A stretch of DNA of 64,000 nucleotides, taken from Pempheris klunzingeri (lineage: Eukaryota; Chordata; Actinopteri; Acropomatiformes; Pempheridae). A program made the translations under genes and the position numbers. Of this stretch, positions 21,169 through 39,900 are shown piece after piece. How positions within the stretch are numbered: the first letter of the stretch is position 1; every line of letters starts with the position of its first letter. Under the pieces are notes generated by a model that did not search any database, was not told the DNA's origin, and saw nothing but the letters and a program-made list of their open reading frames with translations. The DNA lies in NCBI RefSeq assembly GCF_042242105.1, contig NC_092029.1:17284885-17348884 (forward strand), given 5' to 3'.

Positions 21169-24100
21169 ATGGAGAGTATAAATGCTAAGTACGTGTCCCA
21201 GAAAATCAGTAAAACCAGATGGCGGCCGGTATCTTATTCATCTCTGCAGCAACCAGATATCTTTGCGACTGGCTCGTGGGATAACGAGGTTGGCAAGTTG
21301 TTAACGTTAAGGTTTATAAAGCATGAGACCGCCAAACTTCATGGGAAAAACTAAGAATTTTATGTTTATGATTTTGCTTACTAGCAACTTACACGTGTTG
21401 TAACTATCAAAACATGACTTAAGATATGTTATGAATCGTAAGGTGTCCTTCCGGCGTGGAACCAGTGCATGAACAAATGTATTTGATGTAGGGATGTCCT
21501 GTTTAACTATCTCGATTAATGTACTGCCAAGGCTTAAAGAATGGCCTAGCTATTTCTGCTCAATGGAGAGGGATTCATGGCCGATTAGTGACTGAAGACC
21601 TTTGCTCATAATGACAGCTGATTTGAACTAATAGTCAGTTAGATGGTACCCTGCTCCCCAGCTAACATTAACCCCAGTGTGAATCTGTCACAGGACAACA
21701 AGATTTCCTTTTGGTCCATTGGGAATAATGGAAGTTCTGGTGTGGACGATGGATTTGAAGGAGACCCACAGCTTCAATGTGAACACAAGCATGATGGAGA
21801 TGTTCTGGACCTTCAAGTAAGACTCGTGGGAATAATAATGTAATGTAATGTACTAACTTTCTTCAGCTGTGTGCCTGCACCCTGATCTGAAATGGGGACT
21901 CGCCAATATTTAATTTAGGAATGCACCAATCCATTGTTCTGTCTCATGATACCTATTGTGTTACCCCAACTCAGGGTATCAGCTTGCACTGAGTACAGAT
22001 TCAATACCAGTGCTGGCTTCTTCCATATTAAAAATCTGTATAACTTACTGCATGAAACATTTTCGTTGTCAGTCCAATTACTTTGTTTTGCAGACAGAAT
22101 GACAAGGTCTTGTATAGAGAACAAAATAATATAATTAATTTATCACTGTCATTGCATTTGTTACATAGAACAACTTGAATGCACACTACTTTACATTGAA
22201 GTACCAGGAAAACAGAATCTTAAATCAAAAGTGACGGATGCATCACACTGTAACATCTTTATTGACTCAAAACAGGATATACCAAACATCTCAACTAATT
22301 TCAACTCTGTCCTTGCATGTTTTTTTTTCACAGTTTTTGGACCAAGACAGAATTGTCACAGCATCGTCAACTGGAGCTGTCACCATTTTCCGCCACCACC
22401 AAAACAGTCAGGTACGCACCGGCTGAGTTTCACAGTGAGCTTATCTTGATCCATATGGACATCCAGATGTGCCTATAATATGGGGATAGATTACAGCCAT
22501 TTACAGACTTGTATGTGTTCTCGTATGTTTTCACTCTGTGCTCCGCTTGGCGATACATGTTGATTAACAGTTTTATAAAAGGAAACTTAGCAAACTACAT
22601 GAAAATATGCTGGAAATATAAACACCTTGTTACTATTGAGCACGACAAGATGTTCAAACATACATTTGCCCTATGTGAAACATAAAATAAAGATAACTAC
22701 ACTTTATATCATGTCCTCAAAGATCTTTATTGATACTTTATAAACCCTTATTTACCAAAGAATTTGACTTAAGTCAACAGACAAGAAGTGCAGTTCAATT
22801 AAGTAAATGCTGGACAAACTGCTAAGCCGGATATATCACATACTTGTGGTGTGATAAACTAACTTCCTATGCCTTCTCTGTCTTGACTGTAGACGATATC
22901 AGTTTCTCAGCAATGGGCAAGAGTGCACCGTTACCCTTGTGACAACGCTCCCTGTACCAGTGTTGTGTGCAGCAGTCCTGAGATCGTTACAGTTGGTGAA
23001 GATGGCAAGATCATCGTCTTCAGAGCCGACCAGGAGGGAGTGATTCGAGTCATAGGTGAGATTAAGGTTAAGGTGCTGTAGCCAGACCATCGTGTCACAT
23101 TAGAATTACAATTCTTAGCTTATGATAGCATCTACAGGTCACGTGAAATGAGTTTAAGAGTATAACTTATATTGGACTGTTTAACCACTGCTAGAGAATG
23201 CTGACAGCAGCACGATTCATGCTGTGACTTACCTGAGGACAACAGAGATTTTGACAGTGAACTCTATCGGCCAACTCAAGCTGTGGGATTTCAGGCAACA
23301 GGGCAACGCACCATCCCAGATTCTCTCCCTGTAAGATCTCCCTTCTAAATAAGAAATGACATTTATTTTTCCATTCTACACTTTCCTGTGCGCATTTTAT
23401 ATTTGGATGAGTCTAATGAGCTGGGTTTTTTTTTTTTATTCAGGTCGGGGGACAGAGTTCCTCTGCACTGTGTGGACAGACATCCTAACCAGCAGCACAT
23501 TGTGGCCACAGGAGGGCAGGATGGCATGCTCTGTGTCTGGGATGTGAGACAAGGCAACACACCCTTCTCCCTCATGGAGGCACATTCTGCTGAAAGTAAG
23601 ACTTGATTAATTAAGATGATTTCATTTGCCTGATTTACCTTTACAAGTTCATCTTCAAGTTTCAAGTTCAAGTTCTCTCCTTTGCAAGGGCTTACGCTTC
23701 GTTTTATATAACTTTCTCTGTTGCTTTTTTGTACAGTGTGGGAGGTCCACTTCCACCCAACAAACCCAGATCATCTGTTCACATGCTCAGAGGACGGTTC
23801 ACTGCTGCACTGGGAGACTTCCACACATTCAGACATGCCGTCCTTCTTACAAGGTAAGTCAAATAATTCTGTCTGCTGTTCAGCTGAACCAGACGGGAGA
23901 CCCCAAACACTATTTTCCCAAGAAAAAAACTACTAGGTGCTGTCAAGAAACAACATGTTACTACAAAATAGGAAGTTATGGCAAAGTTTTTCGTGCCATA
24001 ATCCAGAATACATCAGGCCAGCTTTTACCATCATACCATCATTTCCAGTGTTCACTAGCTAAAGAACACTCTTCATCTGGGTACTTTGAGCATCTCTAGA

Positions 24101-24823
24101 GTTATTTCAAGTTAAAGTTCTAACATGTTGCTGCTGTTAAATTTTAATGTGTGTAGTATTGTTCATCATAGCATATAGCATATTCAGATGGTCGCCGAGG
24201 TTATGTTTATAGGATGAGATATTTTTGAAAATTGTTTCTCTTTAACATCTTGAAAATTCAGTGGTACAGTGTAGCTAAACACATTTGCAGATTTTATCAG
24301 CAAATAGCTGCATCAAAAGTTAAAAATGATACGTGACTGCACAACAATATGATAGTCTAGGCACTATAGCTTCTACCTTCATCATGGGATATTTATGCAT
24401 TTCCTATATTTCTCACAGAAGCCTGGCTGGTACCGTTTGGTTTGGACTGAGTCAGCTAGCGTGATACTGACAACCAAGCGTTAAAAAGCTGCCATGTCAA
24501 CATGCTAAGGAAACTATACACTACCATACCAGAAGTGTAATCATAGTAATCCTGTAAATCATTAATAGAAATAGTTTTATCTTTGTTTTCCAGGTGGCAG
24601 GAACACCAGCATGATGTCTCGCAGTGCAATGGCCCCAGCTGGAGGCAACCAGTCCCTCATCAGCGCCTGGCTCAGCGGGGACTCCAGCAAAGGCCGTCTG
24701 GAGACGACTCACATGCTGCCCAGCCAGACGTTGTCCGTCAACAGTTTGGATGTACTTGGACAGTGTCTGGTCTGTGGGACTGACGGAGAGGCTATTTTTG
24801 TCAACAGACAGGTTCCAGTTTAA
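21169..24823 (+). CDS. nup43: Nucleoporin Nup43
   Basis: Eight coding exons: 21169-21288, 21694-21816, 22334-22411, 22893-23055, 23195-23330, 23444-23595, 23737-23853 and 24594-24823; phases close over 372 residues (human Nup43 has 380). Nup43 is a WD-repeat beta-propeller of the Nup107-160 (Y) complex, which builds the nuclear pore scaffold and also acts at kinetochores. Diagnostic stretches are YVSQKISKTRWRP, FATGSWDNE, PEIVTVGEDGKI, ILTVNSIGQLKLWDFRQQGN, RVPLHCVDRHPNQQH, VATGGQDGMLCVWDVRQG, HLFTCSEDGSLLHWE and LSVNSLDVLGQCLVCGTDGE. The first donor (GAG then GTTGGC) is weak, but the joined sequence fits the family. The gene is divergent from pcmt1 and in tandem with lats1. Confidence 0.94.
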
Positions 24824-25175
24824 AAGAGTTGTTTAGTGCACAGGACAAGATGCGGATGAAGATCTGTTTATTTCCTGTCGATTTCAGTCAAAAGAGAGGT
24901 TTTATTCTCTCCTTTGATGATACAGGGTGCCCAGAATACCATGTTCAAAAGTCCAAAGTATGTTTGTGACATTTTGGCATGACTTGTGTGTTTGTCTCTT
25001 ATACTATATTGCCTACACACTGTACTTGCGCATTTCTATTGCAGTTATGGATCATCTGGGATGAATTTTTTTGTCGATCATTCCAAGCCGAGTATTTCGA
25101 CTCAACATTACATTTATATGGATTTAATTTTAAAACTGTTTTGAAATAAGTAAATAAATGAAACACCTTTACACA
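24824..25175 (+). other. Probable 3' UTR of nup43
   Basis: Short non-coding tail after the TAA at 24821-24823, with AATAAA at 25153-25158. Confidence 0.55.
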
Positions 25176-25650
25176 AATGCCCAGTGACTCCATTGATCAT
25201 TTTGTTTAAAAAGTGACCATTACTGTTAGATCACATTACTACCGCCGAAGGTGAAGTGAAGGGTGAGTGTGAATGTAAAAAAAAAAAAAAAAAGCTTCAT
25301 CCGGGTAATTTGAATAAAGTTTCCCAAACTTTAAATAATAATCCCTCTGGTAGTATTTCCGGTGCTTTAAAGTTAGTTCTAACATGGTGTGAAAGGTAAG
25401 TGGCTATCCTCATTTTATTGTGAAATATAAACTAACCGGAAGTGTGCAGCGGTTCTTCCGTGTCCAACTTGCTGTTGTACTTGTCATTCAGACATCCCAG
25501 GAATTCATCTCGACTAGGAACTAGCCAGCTCGGCACAACAGGGACACTTTAAGTGAAAGGCGCGTCCTTCTCACCGAGTAAGGTCAAGGAAATATCGTTT
25601 GTTGTCAAAATAAGAAAAGGCGTCGAGGAAAGCGGCAGCTACAGACACTG
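25176..25650 (+). promoter_or_regulatory. Promoter and non-coding first exon of lats1
   Basis: After a poly-A run at about 25278-25293 the sequence becomes a plausible promoter. A strong donor GTAAGT at 25651 (after ACAGACACTG) suggests a non-coding first exon ending at 25650; the likely acceptor is CAG at 26271-26273 or 26274-26276. Downstream, 25655-25760 is rich in GCTAAC words. The transcription start is not visible. Confidence 0.45.
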
Positions 25651-26384
25651 GTAAGTTGTCAGACGCGGCTAACGGCTAACTAACTGTTTCCAGTTGTGTT
25701 CAGAGCTAACAGCTAATTCGCAACCTGTTGTTGAATTAGCTTCTAGCAGCAAATGGATGCCTTTAACACACAGGCCGCGGAGGACCTGCAGCGCTGTTTA
25801 ATTTCGGGCGAAGTGAAATTGCGGTGACTTTAGTTTGCAGCTCATGGGTCGCTGTGTGTTGGCGGTATTTAGGCGAATGTGACAAACGACTTTAGCGTTT
25901 AATTTCACAATACTTGACGCAAGAGAATAAGCGTTAAAGAAGCGCTGTGTTAGCCTGTGCTGCTAACGACGCTAGCAAGTGTATGGATTCTTGTTTTGTG
26001 AAGGAGTACTATTTCTTCTGAGGCAAATTTCTCTAACGTTATAATAAAGCTTTGGACAACGAGTTTAGCATAAAGTGAAAAGGTATAGCACTAAAATAAA
26101 ATAATTATTAACCTTAAAAAGTCAGTCTGGCTTATTATAATAACTCTATAGCCGATGTTTATGTGTTCGTATATGTTAATTTGTACTTTCTGCATCTCAT
26201 TTGCACAACCTGTTCGGTAACATCTGCTCAGGATGCCTGCTCGGCTCACATTGGTGTTGTATATTTTTGTCAGCAGCATGCAGATGTGAGGTCAGACATC
26301 AGGAGCACCTGCTACCCTTTGCTGCAAGCCTGGACTGTGCAACATCTTCTTCATCCCCATCATCGTCATCATACATGCTCTTAC

Positions 26385-32596
<6,212 letters not shown>

Positions 32597-32628
32597 CGCC
32601 TGAGGCCAGCGAGCTGCTTGTACATAAC

Positions 32629-32630
<2 letters not shown>

Positions 32631-32704
<74 letters not shown>

Positions 32705-32719
32705 GGGGGGGGGGGGGGG
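32631..32719. repeat. (GT)n microsatellite plus poly-G
   Basis: 35 GT units followed by GAG and 17 G. (GT)n can form Z-DNA and the G-run a quadruplex; both lie in the lats1 3' UTR. Confidence 0.95.
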
Positions 32720-32832
32720 ACTGCAGCGGTACAGCATTTTAATCCTTAAACATAGGAAAGTGCGTTTTGTTAGGTACGCTCAGAAAACAGCAGCACACGG
32801 TCACATTAACAGACAAGTTCACACTGCAAGTT

Positions 32833-32977
32833 AAAGGAGCAGTCTGGCATTTTGGGGAAACCTGCCTGTCTGCTTTTATGCAGAGAATCAGATGAGAAGA
32901 TCGATACCTTGCTCACGTTTGTATGGTGAATATGAAGCTACAGCAAATAAGTGTTCCCAAAATGCTGGACTACTCCT
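32833..32977. mobile_element. MITE-like element with 25-bp terminal inverted repeats
   Basis: The left end AAAGGAGCAGTCTGGCATTT and the right end (reverse complement of AAAATGCTGGACTACTCCTT) pair over about 25 bases with a few mismatches. The interior ('gaatcagatgagaagatcgataccttgctc', 'gtgaatatgaagctac') matches a widespread teleost element, here a short internally deleted copy. It sits inside the lats1 3' UTR. Confidence 0.75.
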
Positions 32978-34240
32978 TCAGTGTGTGTGTGAGGTACTCT
33001 GTGCGATGTGTGCTGCCTGAAAACCTTCAGAGGAACAGGAAGCAGAGAAAAAATCAGGGTGCTTTCTTTGAGGGCTTATCGCAGCCCCCCGGAAAGCCTT
33101 AATTTATTTAAGAACACTGAACTGGTGATGCTAGTGTAGCGTGTGGGAACTTTTGTTGTTGAATTACATTTATTGGTACAAATCGTCTTAATTTATATTT
33201 CAATATCTGTTGCAATGGGGATTTAGTGTTGTGACTCATAGAAATTTGCAGGGATAAATTGCTCTAATTATTCATTGCTGTGCCTTTTTGATCTTTTTTT
33301 TTTATTTTTTATCTTTCACCAAATATAAAGAGGGTTAATAATCAAGACTGGCATTTTAAAATGAGAGTAGAAGTAGCTGATTGAACTACAGTAGGCTTTT
33401 GTTGTTTTATTTTTCTAATTTATACCTAAAATGTATTTATAAATTAAGTTGTATACAGTTGATGTAAATATTTTTCTTCCCTGTCAGCTGATTGTCGTTT
33501 TTTCTTAGGGCAGGCCCTCGTCAGTGTCCACTGCTGCTGCCTTCTGTTAATATGTTGTGATTTTTCTGTCTCTCATACACATCACAATACCTACAACGCT
33601 AATTCACAGGACTCTGAATAGATTTTATTCTTTTTGTGTAGCTAAGCTTCGTTCATCGCCATTCACACTTCATGCTCGTCTATCAACCAAAGCACTGAAT
33701 AGGTGGGTTTTCACTTTTTTTTTTTTTTTAATAACCCACATTTAGAAAATAATGATCACAAGCCCACAAAATTAGTTTTTGTGGCGTTATCACACTATCG
33801 ACCAGAAATGCCTTGCTCTTAGGCACCCAACCACTTCATCCTCTAGTACTCGACATTGTGTCGGAGGATCTGGGAGAGGCTTCAAACCAGTTCTTGTTTC
33901 CTGGCTCTGAGAAACACTACAGCTGACTGTCATGTGCTGAGTTTTTCACGCCTCTGTTCTGATTCAAAAGAACAAAAAAAAAAAGAAACGGGATGGATGG
34001 ACTGACGGTGGAGAGAACGGCCCTCCATCACACATCATGATGATTTTGTGTAACCAGCTGTACTTTGTGTTTAGGAAAAGATCTCTGAATGTAGTAACGG
34101 ACTTTATGGTGACCACTGGCATTCTGCACTGGTTTTGTGTTTTCATTGTAAGTGAGAGAAATTTATTTTTGTGTACATTATTGCTCTGGGAGGCTGGGTA
34201 CAGGGAAGAGGGTGATAAATAAAGAATGTCAAGAACAAAA

Positions 34241-36400
34241 CATGTTTTGCAGGCACACCATTGTTGTATTATTTACCTTTACCTTTCCTCAGTGTTTTCA
34301 CTTGTGCAATTGAATTTAACCACTGCAGTGTAGATATTAAGCAGAATTGGCAAAAAATTGTCAGGAAAAGGTATTTAAGGGCTTTATGCATCCTCTTAAG
34401 CAGTTCTTCGCTCTTGGCTAAAACCTGGGGACTTAAAACATCTGCAGAAACAGATTACGTTTTAAGGTGTTCAACATGAACAAAAAACCCTCTGTGAGAA
34501 GGAAATCACTGGCTGAGTATACTGTATAGATTCAGACAGCACAGATCAGTGCAGGTTTGCATGTTCTCCCATGCTCGTGTGGGTTCTCTCCCACAGTCCA
34601 CAGTGTGGGCAGCTGTCTGTCTCTGTGTGTCAGTCCTGTGACTGACTGGCGACCTTTGCAGGGTGGACCACAGTAAGCTGGGATTGGCTCCAGCCCCCCA
34701 CGACCCTTAAGGAGAAGTAGTATAGACAATGGATGGATGTTCAGTGTCACCTGTCAAACATTAAAGCAGCCACTAGAGGGCGCCAGACAAAGAGGGAAGA
34801 GACCTATGACAGGAACCACAACAGACTTCCTGTGTCCCAGTTTCAAAAGCTCTACTGTACATTATCAATATATTAACAGACTGGTGATGACAGAGCACCA
34901 TTTTGAGAGTTTATGGACAGAAAATAGAATAAAAAATAAAAATGTTATTTAATCTTGTGTAACAAGAAATTGCCAGCGATCAGTTATCACTACTGATATC
35001 ATTTTACTTTTAAACATCAAAAGACAGAACTGTAGGGTGCAGCTGGTGTTCAGGAAGAAGGCTAATTTTATGCAAATTCTTAATTTCCAGAGGCAGAATG
35101 TATTGGTTTACCAGTTGATTTTTGTCTTTTTGGATGTTCTGCTGTAAAATAATGCTTATAGATTAACTCATTTCTTTCTCATAGTTTGCCTTACACCAGG
35201 TTTTAGTCTGACCCTAAAATTCAGTCTGACTGTCAGGTTGGACGGGCAAGGTTGTACTTAATGATTAATGACATTAATCCTGGTATTGTGCACACCAGTT
35301 CACTGATATGGCTTCCCAAGGCATCTAAATGGAACAGAGCCATCATTAGTGTTATTATGTGTGCTGTGAATAAGGCCTGTTCACTGGACATCAGAGAGTC
35401 TACTTTGCAGGTCCAAGATCAGCAAATGTGAGCTGAAAATCTGCAGGATCGAGCCTTAAGACCACACCAGAGGTCTGGCACACGTTCAATAAAGTCATCA
35501 GTTGAATGGGTTGTAATGCAAGTAAATGAGAGACTGAGCAGTGTGAACAAAGTGTCAGTCAAATGCAGGGAAGACACAGAAAGCTAAACAGTACTGGAGA
35601 GTCTCTGTGTAGTTCAGTGTTTATACGTAGGAAGTGTCTGACCTTCAGCTTGAGATGTTAAAACCAAACCAGGATAACAGTTTTAGCTTCTCTGGACTGC
35701 TGAGCCTCCTCTTCAGGTCACAAACTTCCCAAATCTTGCTTGTTAGAAATCTACTAAATGTGAAGCTGATGGAAAGAGTTTTTAAAAATCTGGCACGAGT
35801 GGAGACATGAAACTGCACATGATTGAGGACAAACAAGTTAACTTAAACAAGCTTATTTTTAATGGATCTGCAAAACTGTTTGAATTTCCAAAGAGAACTT
35901 CTGTACCTCCCGCCCACAGTTACCCAGTGGCAAACGTTACACAACGTTACAGAAACGCTTCCAACCCAAAGAAATCTGCATGCAGGAAGGAAAAAAAAAA
36001 AAAAAAAAAAATTCAACCCAAAATAGGGAAAAAGAAAATCAAAAAAATAAAAGTAAAATAAATCATACAGATAAAAATAAAACATCAATAAACAGGACAT
36101 ACTGTATAATGCCGTTCTCTTGGCTGGAGGAGAAATTCAAACGCTTCTGCTTCGGTTCGGCTTCCTCGCGACGCCTGAACCGACAGAATATTAAACTGTA
36201 ATTTCATTGGGTGGATGTGGCCCCGCCCACCACACAGCCCCGCCCCTGTCTTCCATATAAGGCACAGGACAAAATAAACCCCCACATACAAAAGGAGCTA
36301 GCCACGCCTCTGTCACTTGGTAACAAATTGTAAATGACCAAATACGGTTAGACAACAGAAACCCCACTAAGTGTACAAAATGTTAATCCTACATTTGTCT
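34241..36400. other. Spacer between convergent lats1 and rab10
   Basis: No gene is seen. It contains a degenerate interspersed repeat (34551-34739), an A-rich run (about 35990-36011) and a short G-rich tract beyond its right edge. Confidence 0.6.
34551..34739. repeat. Degenerate interspersed repeat common in fish
   Basis: GCATGTTCTCCCATG, CCCACAGTCCACAG, GACTGGCGACC, GCTGGGATTGGCTCCAGCCC and a closing ATGGATGGATG follow, in order, a sequence that recurs widely in teleost genomes. The family name is not asserted. Confidence 0.65.
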
Positions 36401-36409
36401 TTTTTGTTT

Positions 36410-36828
36410 TCATTTTCTTTTATTTTGATTTCCTCTGACTGAAGGTGAGTGCCGTGGGTGGGTGGGGTGGGGAGAAGGGTGGGGTGGGGGGGAGGTTAAG
36501 GTTGGGTGAGGTGTCCAACCAGGTGAGCTCAGGCAAAGGAAATATTAAAAATATGAGCTTGTCTTTTCACTTTTTTTTTTTTTTTTTCTTTTTTACAACT
36601 TTTAAAACAAATGACAAGAAACGTGACTGGATTTCTCTTTTTATCAGAAATAAAAATGATCATCAGATGTGGAAGAATATGGTGGGGGTGGGGGGAGGAG
36701 GGGGGGGTTAGATGAGTGAAGTGGTTTATTGTTTTATTCTGATAAAGAGACAGACAGAGAGTGTCAGTGTGCAAGAAAACTCATGAGACAGGTTAGAGAG
36801 CGAGAGAGTTAGAGTTAGAGTTAGCAGT

Positions 36829-36864
<36 letters not shown>

Positions 36865-36918
36865 AAGTGTGTGTCTGTGTGTCTGTGTGCGTTAGTGTGA
36901 GTGAAACGGAGGAGTTGT
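36410..36918 (-). other. Probable 3' UTR of rab10 (minus strand)
   Basis: Non-coding sequence after the rab10 stop (36919-36921 on the minus strand). It holds a (GA)n tract (about 36831-36861) and, on the minus strand, AATAAA at 36419-36424. A longer UTR cannot be excluded. Confidence 0.4.
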
Positions 36919-39900
36919 TCAACTGCAGCACTTGCTCTTCCAGCCTGTGACTCCACTTCCACTGCTGATGTCGACGTTTTCACTGTTGGGCTCTTTTACA
37001 GGCGTCTGTAGCAGAAAACACACACACACACACACATTTTATCAAAGTGTGTCTCACTGTACAGTAAAGAGCGTTTGCTCTGGCTACGGTCACACTGCCA
37101 GTCTTAGTGCTCCGTTCAGATTTATTGCCCAGGTTAGAGGGTTTTTGTGCCTGGCTGTGCACATTCTTCTTTAAGCGTTGCAGCACGTTGTCATAAAGAT
37201 TGAGGCCACTGAGGGCAGAGTTTACTTGGAAGCCAGCGAATCTGTGAGCACATGAGGACGAGGATCTACGGTAGCTTTCTGTGGAAGCTACCGGGTGGCT
37301 GCCACTTGTGTACGGAGGTGTGTGTGGGTGCAGAGTCGGAATGAACGGCTTCACAGAAACAGATTTCAGCCACGACAGTTGGGGGTCGCTGCATGCGGCA
37401 TGAAAACTCGCGTGAATTCTGATATGACTGTTCAGACTGATGTCGCTCAGCAAAAAAAAAAATAAATCTGATCTGTAAGTAATTTAGGTCCAAATCGGAA
37501 TTGAAAGGATCAGATTCAATCTGATTTGTGCTGTCAACAGTTTCATGAGAAACATCAGATTTGGGCCACTTTGCCTGCAGTCTGCTTGTTGCCAGAAGGA
37601 CAGAAGGTTGTGAAAGAGGGCAGAAGGACACAGAGGTGCTGGTACAACCTCCTCTGCTGCCACCTACTGTGTGTCTGACACTTGGACTGAACGCACTTTA
37701 TCACCTTACTGTGACCTGAACACTTTGTATTTCTGTGACTGCGTGGAAATCACAGACGAGCAAAGGCTTTCAAACTTTACATGTAGAGTGTTACAGGAGT
37801 TCAGTCTACGGTGTGTTGGACTCTGCTGTAACTTGGCATTTATAAAAACATTTGGCCAAAACTAGCCATTGAGAGCAGACTTATAAAATGACATGAAAAA
37901 TGACACAAAAAATGACACAATGACATGGCTACTTGGAGAAGAATACTTGAGAAGCTTTGATAAAAACAGACTAAAGAGCAGAACTAGACTGTTGCACTTG
38001 TTCTATATCTATGACAGCAAAAATGAATACAGTAATCCCAGTCACATAAGAGCATTCATGGTGGTTCTGTACAACACGCACCTTTCTCAGGATGTCTTCT
38101 GCTAACGTGAGGAAAGCCTTCTCGATGTTGATGTTGGCCTTAGCACTCGTCTCAAAAAACCTAATGCCATGCTCCCTCGCGATCTGTGGAGGAGAAAGCA
38201 GGGCGAGTTAGAGCGACAAGTGTAAGGAGGTCCAGGCCAAAAATAAAAGTGGCTGATCGTCGGTGCAGAACAGAGATCAAGTATCACTGCTGTTACCAAT
38301 TCACTCTCACTCACTCACACACTCACAATTTCATTCTTGTCAGGTAGGCGTGTCTGTGAGTAAGTAGATCTGTATCTGACGTTGCTAAATCAGCAGGTCA
38401 CTGCTAGTTTGCTTTGGTACGATGAGCAAGAGCTCTTAAAAGGCGCTGCACGCCCACGCAGATGTTTTCACTCGGCCCTGCTGATTAGATCTCAGGCTCA
38501 GGCTGGAATCGGTCGGTATTAACTGGAGATTTCATACAGTCAACCAAGAGGACATGTACAGTAAGTGACGTAACAGAACCCAGGAGTCACCGCCATCACT
38601 CATCCATCCTGAGGGGGAACACATCCCCCATCTGCTATTAGCACATTTACTTGGAAATCCAACTGAAATAATACAGAAGAAGATTGTACTGTTAAGCAGC
38701 TCCATCTTGATTGCCAACTGTATTGTGTACAACTGATGTCTTAATGACTTCAATGACAAATCCTGCTTTCCAAATGGCACCACCTCACTAGTGTGTGTAG
38801 AGGCTCCAGCTCACGGTGAGTTACAACCCACACGCAGCATCACAAATAGTGGCTTTGATATTTCTACCAGGGTCCAAGTTTGTCTTTGTTCAGGCACAGT
38901 TTGAAGAGAGCAACGCTGACAAAATAGTTTGCAAAAACAGGAAATCATCTCTCCTCCGCGACATGGATGTATGTCTGAGATCAAGCGAGCCTCTTTGCTG
39001 TGGGAGCAGCCTTGGGTGCTGTTTTATTACTGCACAAGCAGGCCCATTCAACACAAATTACACTGCTTGTTTTATTTCTACTACATACTTAAAGACTGTA
39101 TCCTGAAAATAAAGTCATCTCTTCATTCCAGCTATGAAACAGCCAGCACCACCAGGTCAGTGACCATGTCAATCTAATGATTTTACATCTAACATTTAAC
39201 ACCCACAACATTTACAGCAACATAACGAATTCTAAAATGTTGCAAATCAAACATTTTTAATATTAAGACTCTTTCAAATTTTTTGAATGTAATGTCCCAA
39301 GGTCTCTGGTGTAGATGGCCCTGTCCAATGGTATTTCAGCTGTTCTTGTGATATGGCTTCTCTCCAAAAAGTAGCTGTGGCGGCTTCTTTTTTTTAGCAA
39401 TACCGTGGCAATTCAACATACATACAGTGTCCTGTATACCTGTATGCCTAAATTTATTTTTAATACTAAATTAAAGATTCCTTTTTTACTTTCACCCCCC
39501 ACTCATTCGTTTTCGATGGCTTTTCTTCCCAAGACATTGCTGTCTGAGCTGCTGTTGTCAGCAGTCACTGTGCTCTTATAGTAGGCATTAAGACTTTATG
39601 GCATGCAAATGCAGACAGCAGCAGCTTACTGCACACTCTATAAGGAGGCACTGTTTTGGTGGTTGGTGTAAGCTGACATTTCATAAGTAAATTCAAGAGG
39701 CAAGAAACAATATAGAATTCTCTCCTTGCCATCACACTATTTTCCTGCAACTTTATATAGTGTTTTGGTCTTAGTGTGTCATGCTGTCAAAATGAAAGGA
39801 TGGGGCTGAAATGTGACTAAGAAAATCAGGGATGCAGGTTTTGTTAATAATGCCAAACTATGGAACATATCAGATATCAGGAAAACCAGCTCACTTAATA

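Larger units (their letters stand above)
32597..34240 (+). other. 3' UTR of lats1
   Basis: About 1.6 kb of non-coding sequence follow the TAG at 32594-32596. It holds a 70-bp (GT)n tract (32631-32700) running into a 17-base G-run (32703-32719), a MITE-like element (32833-32977), and an AATAAA at 34218-34223 as the likely polyadenylation signal. Confidence 0.65.
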
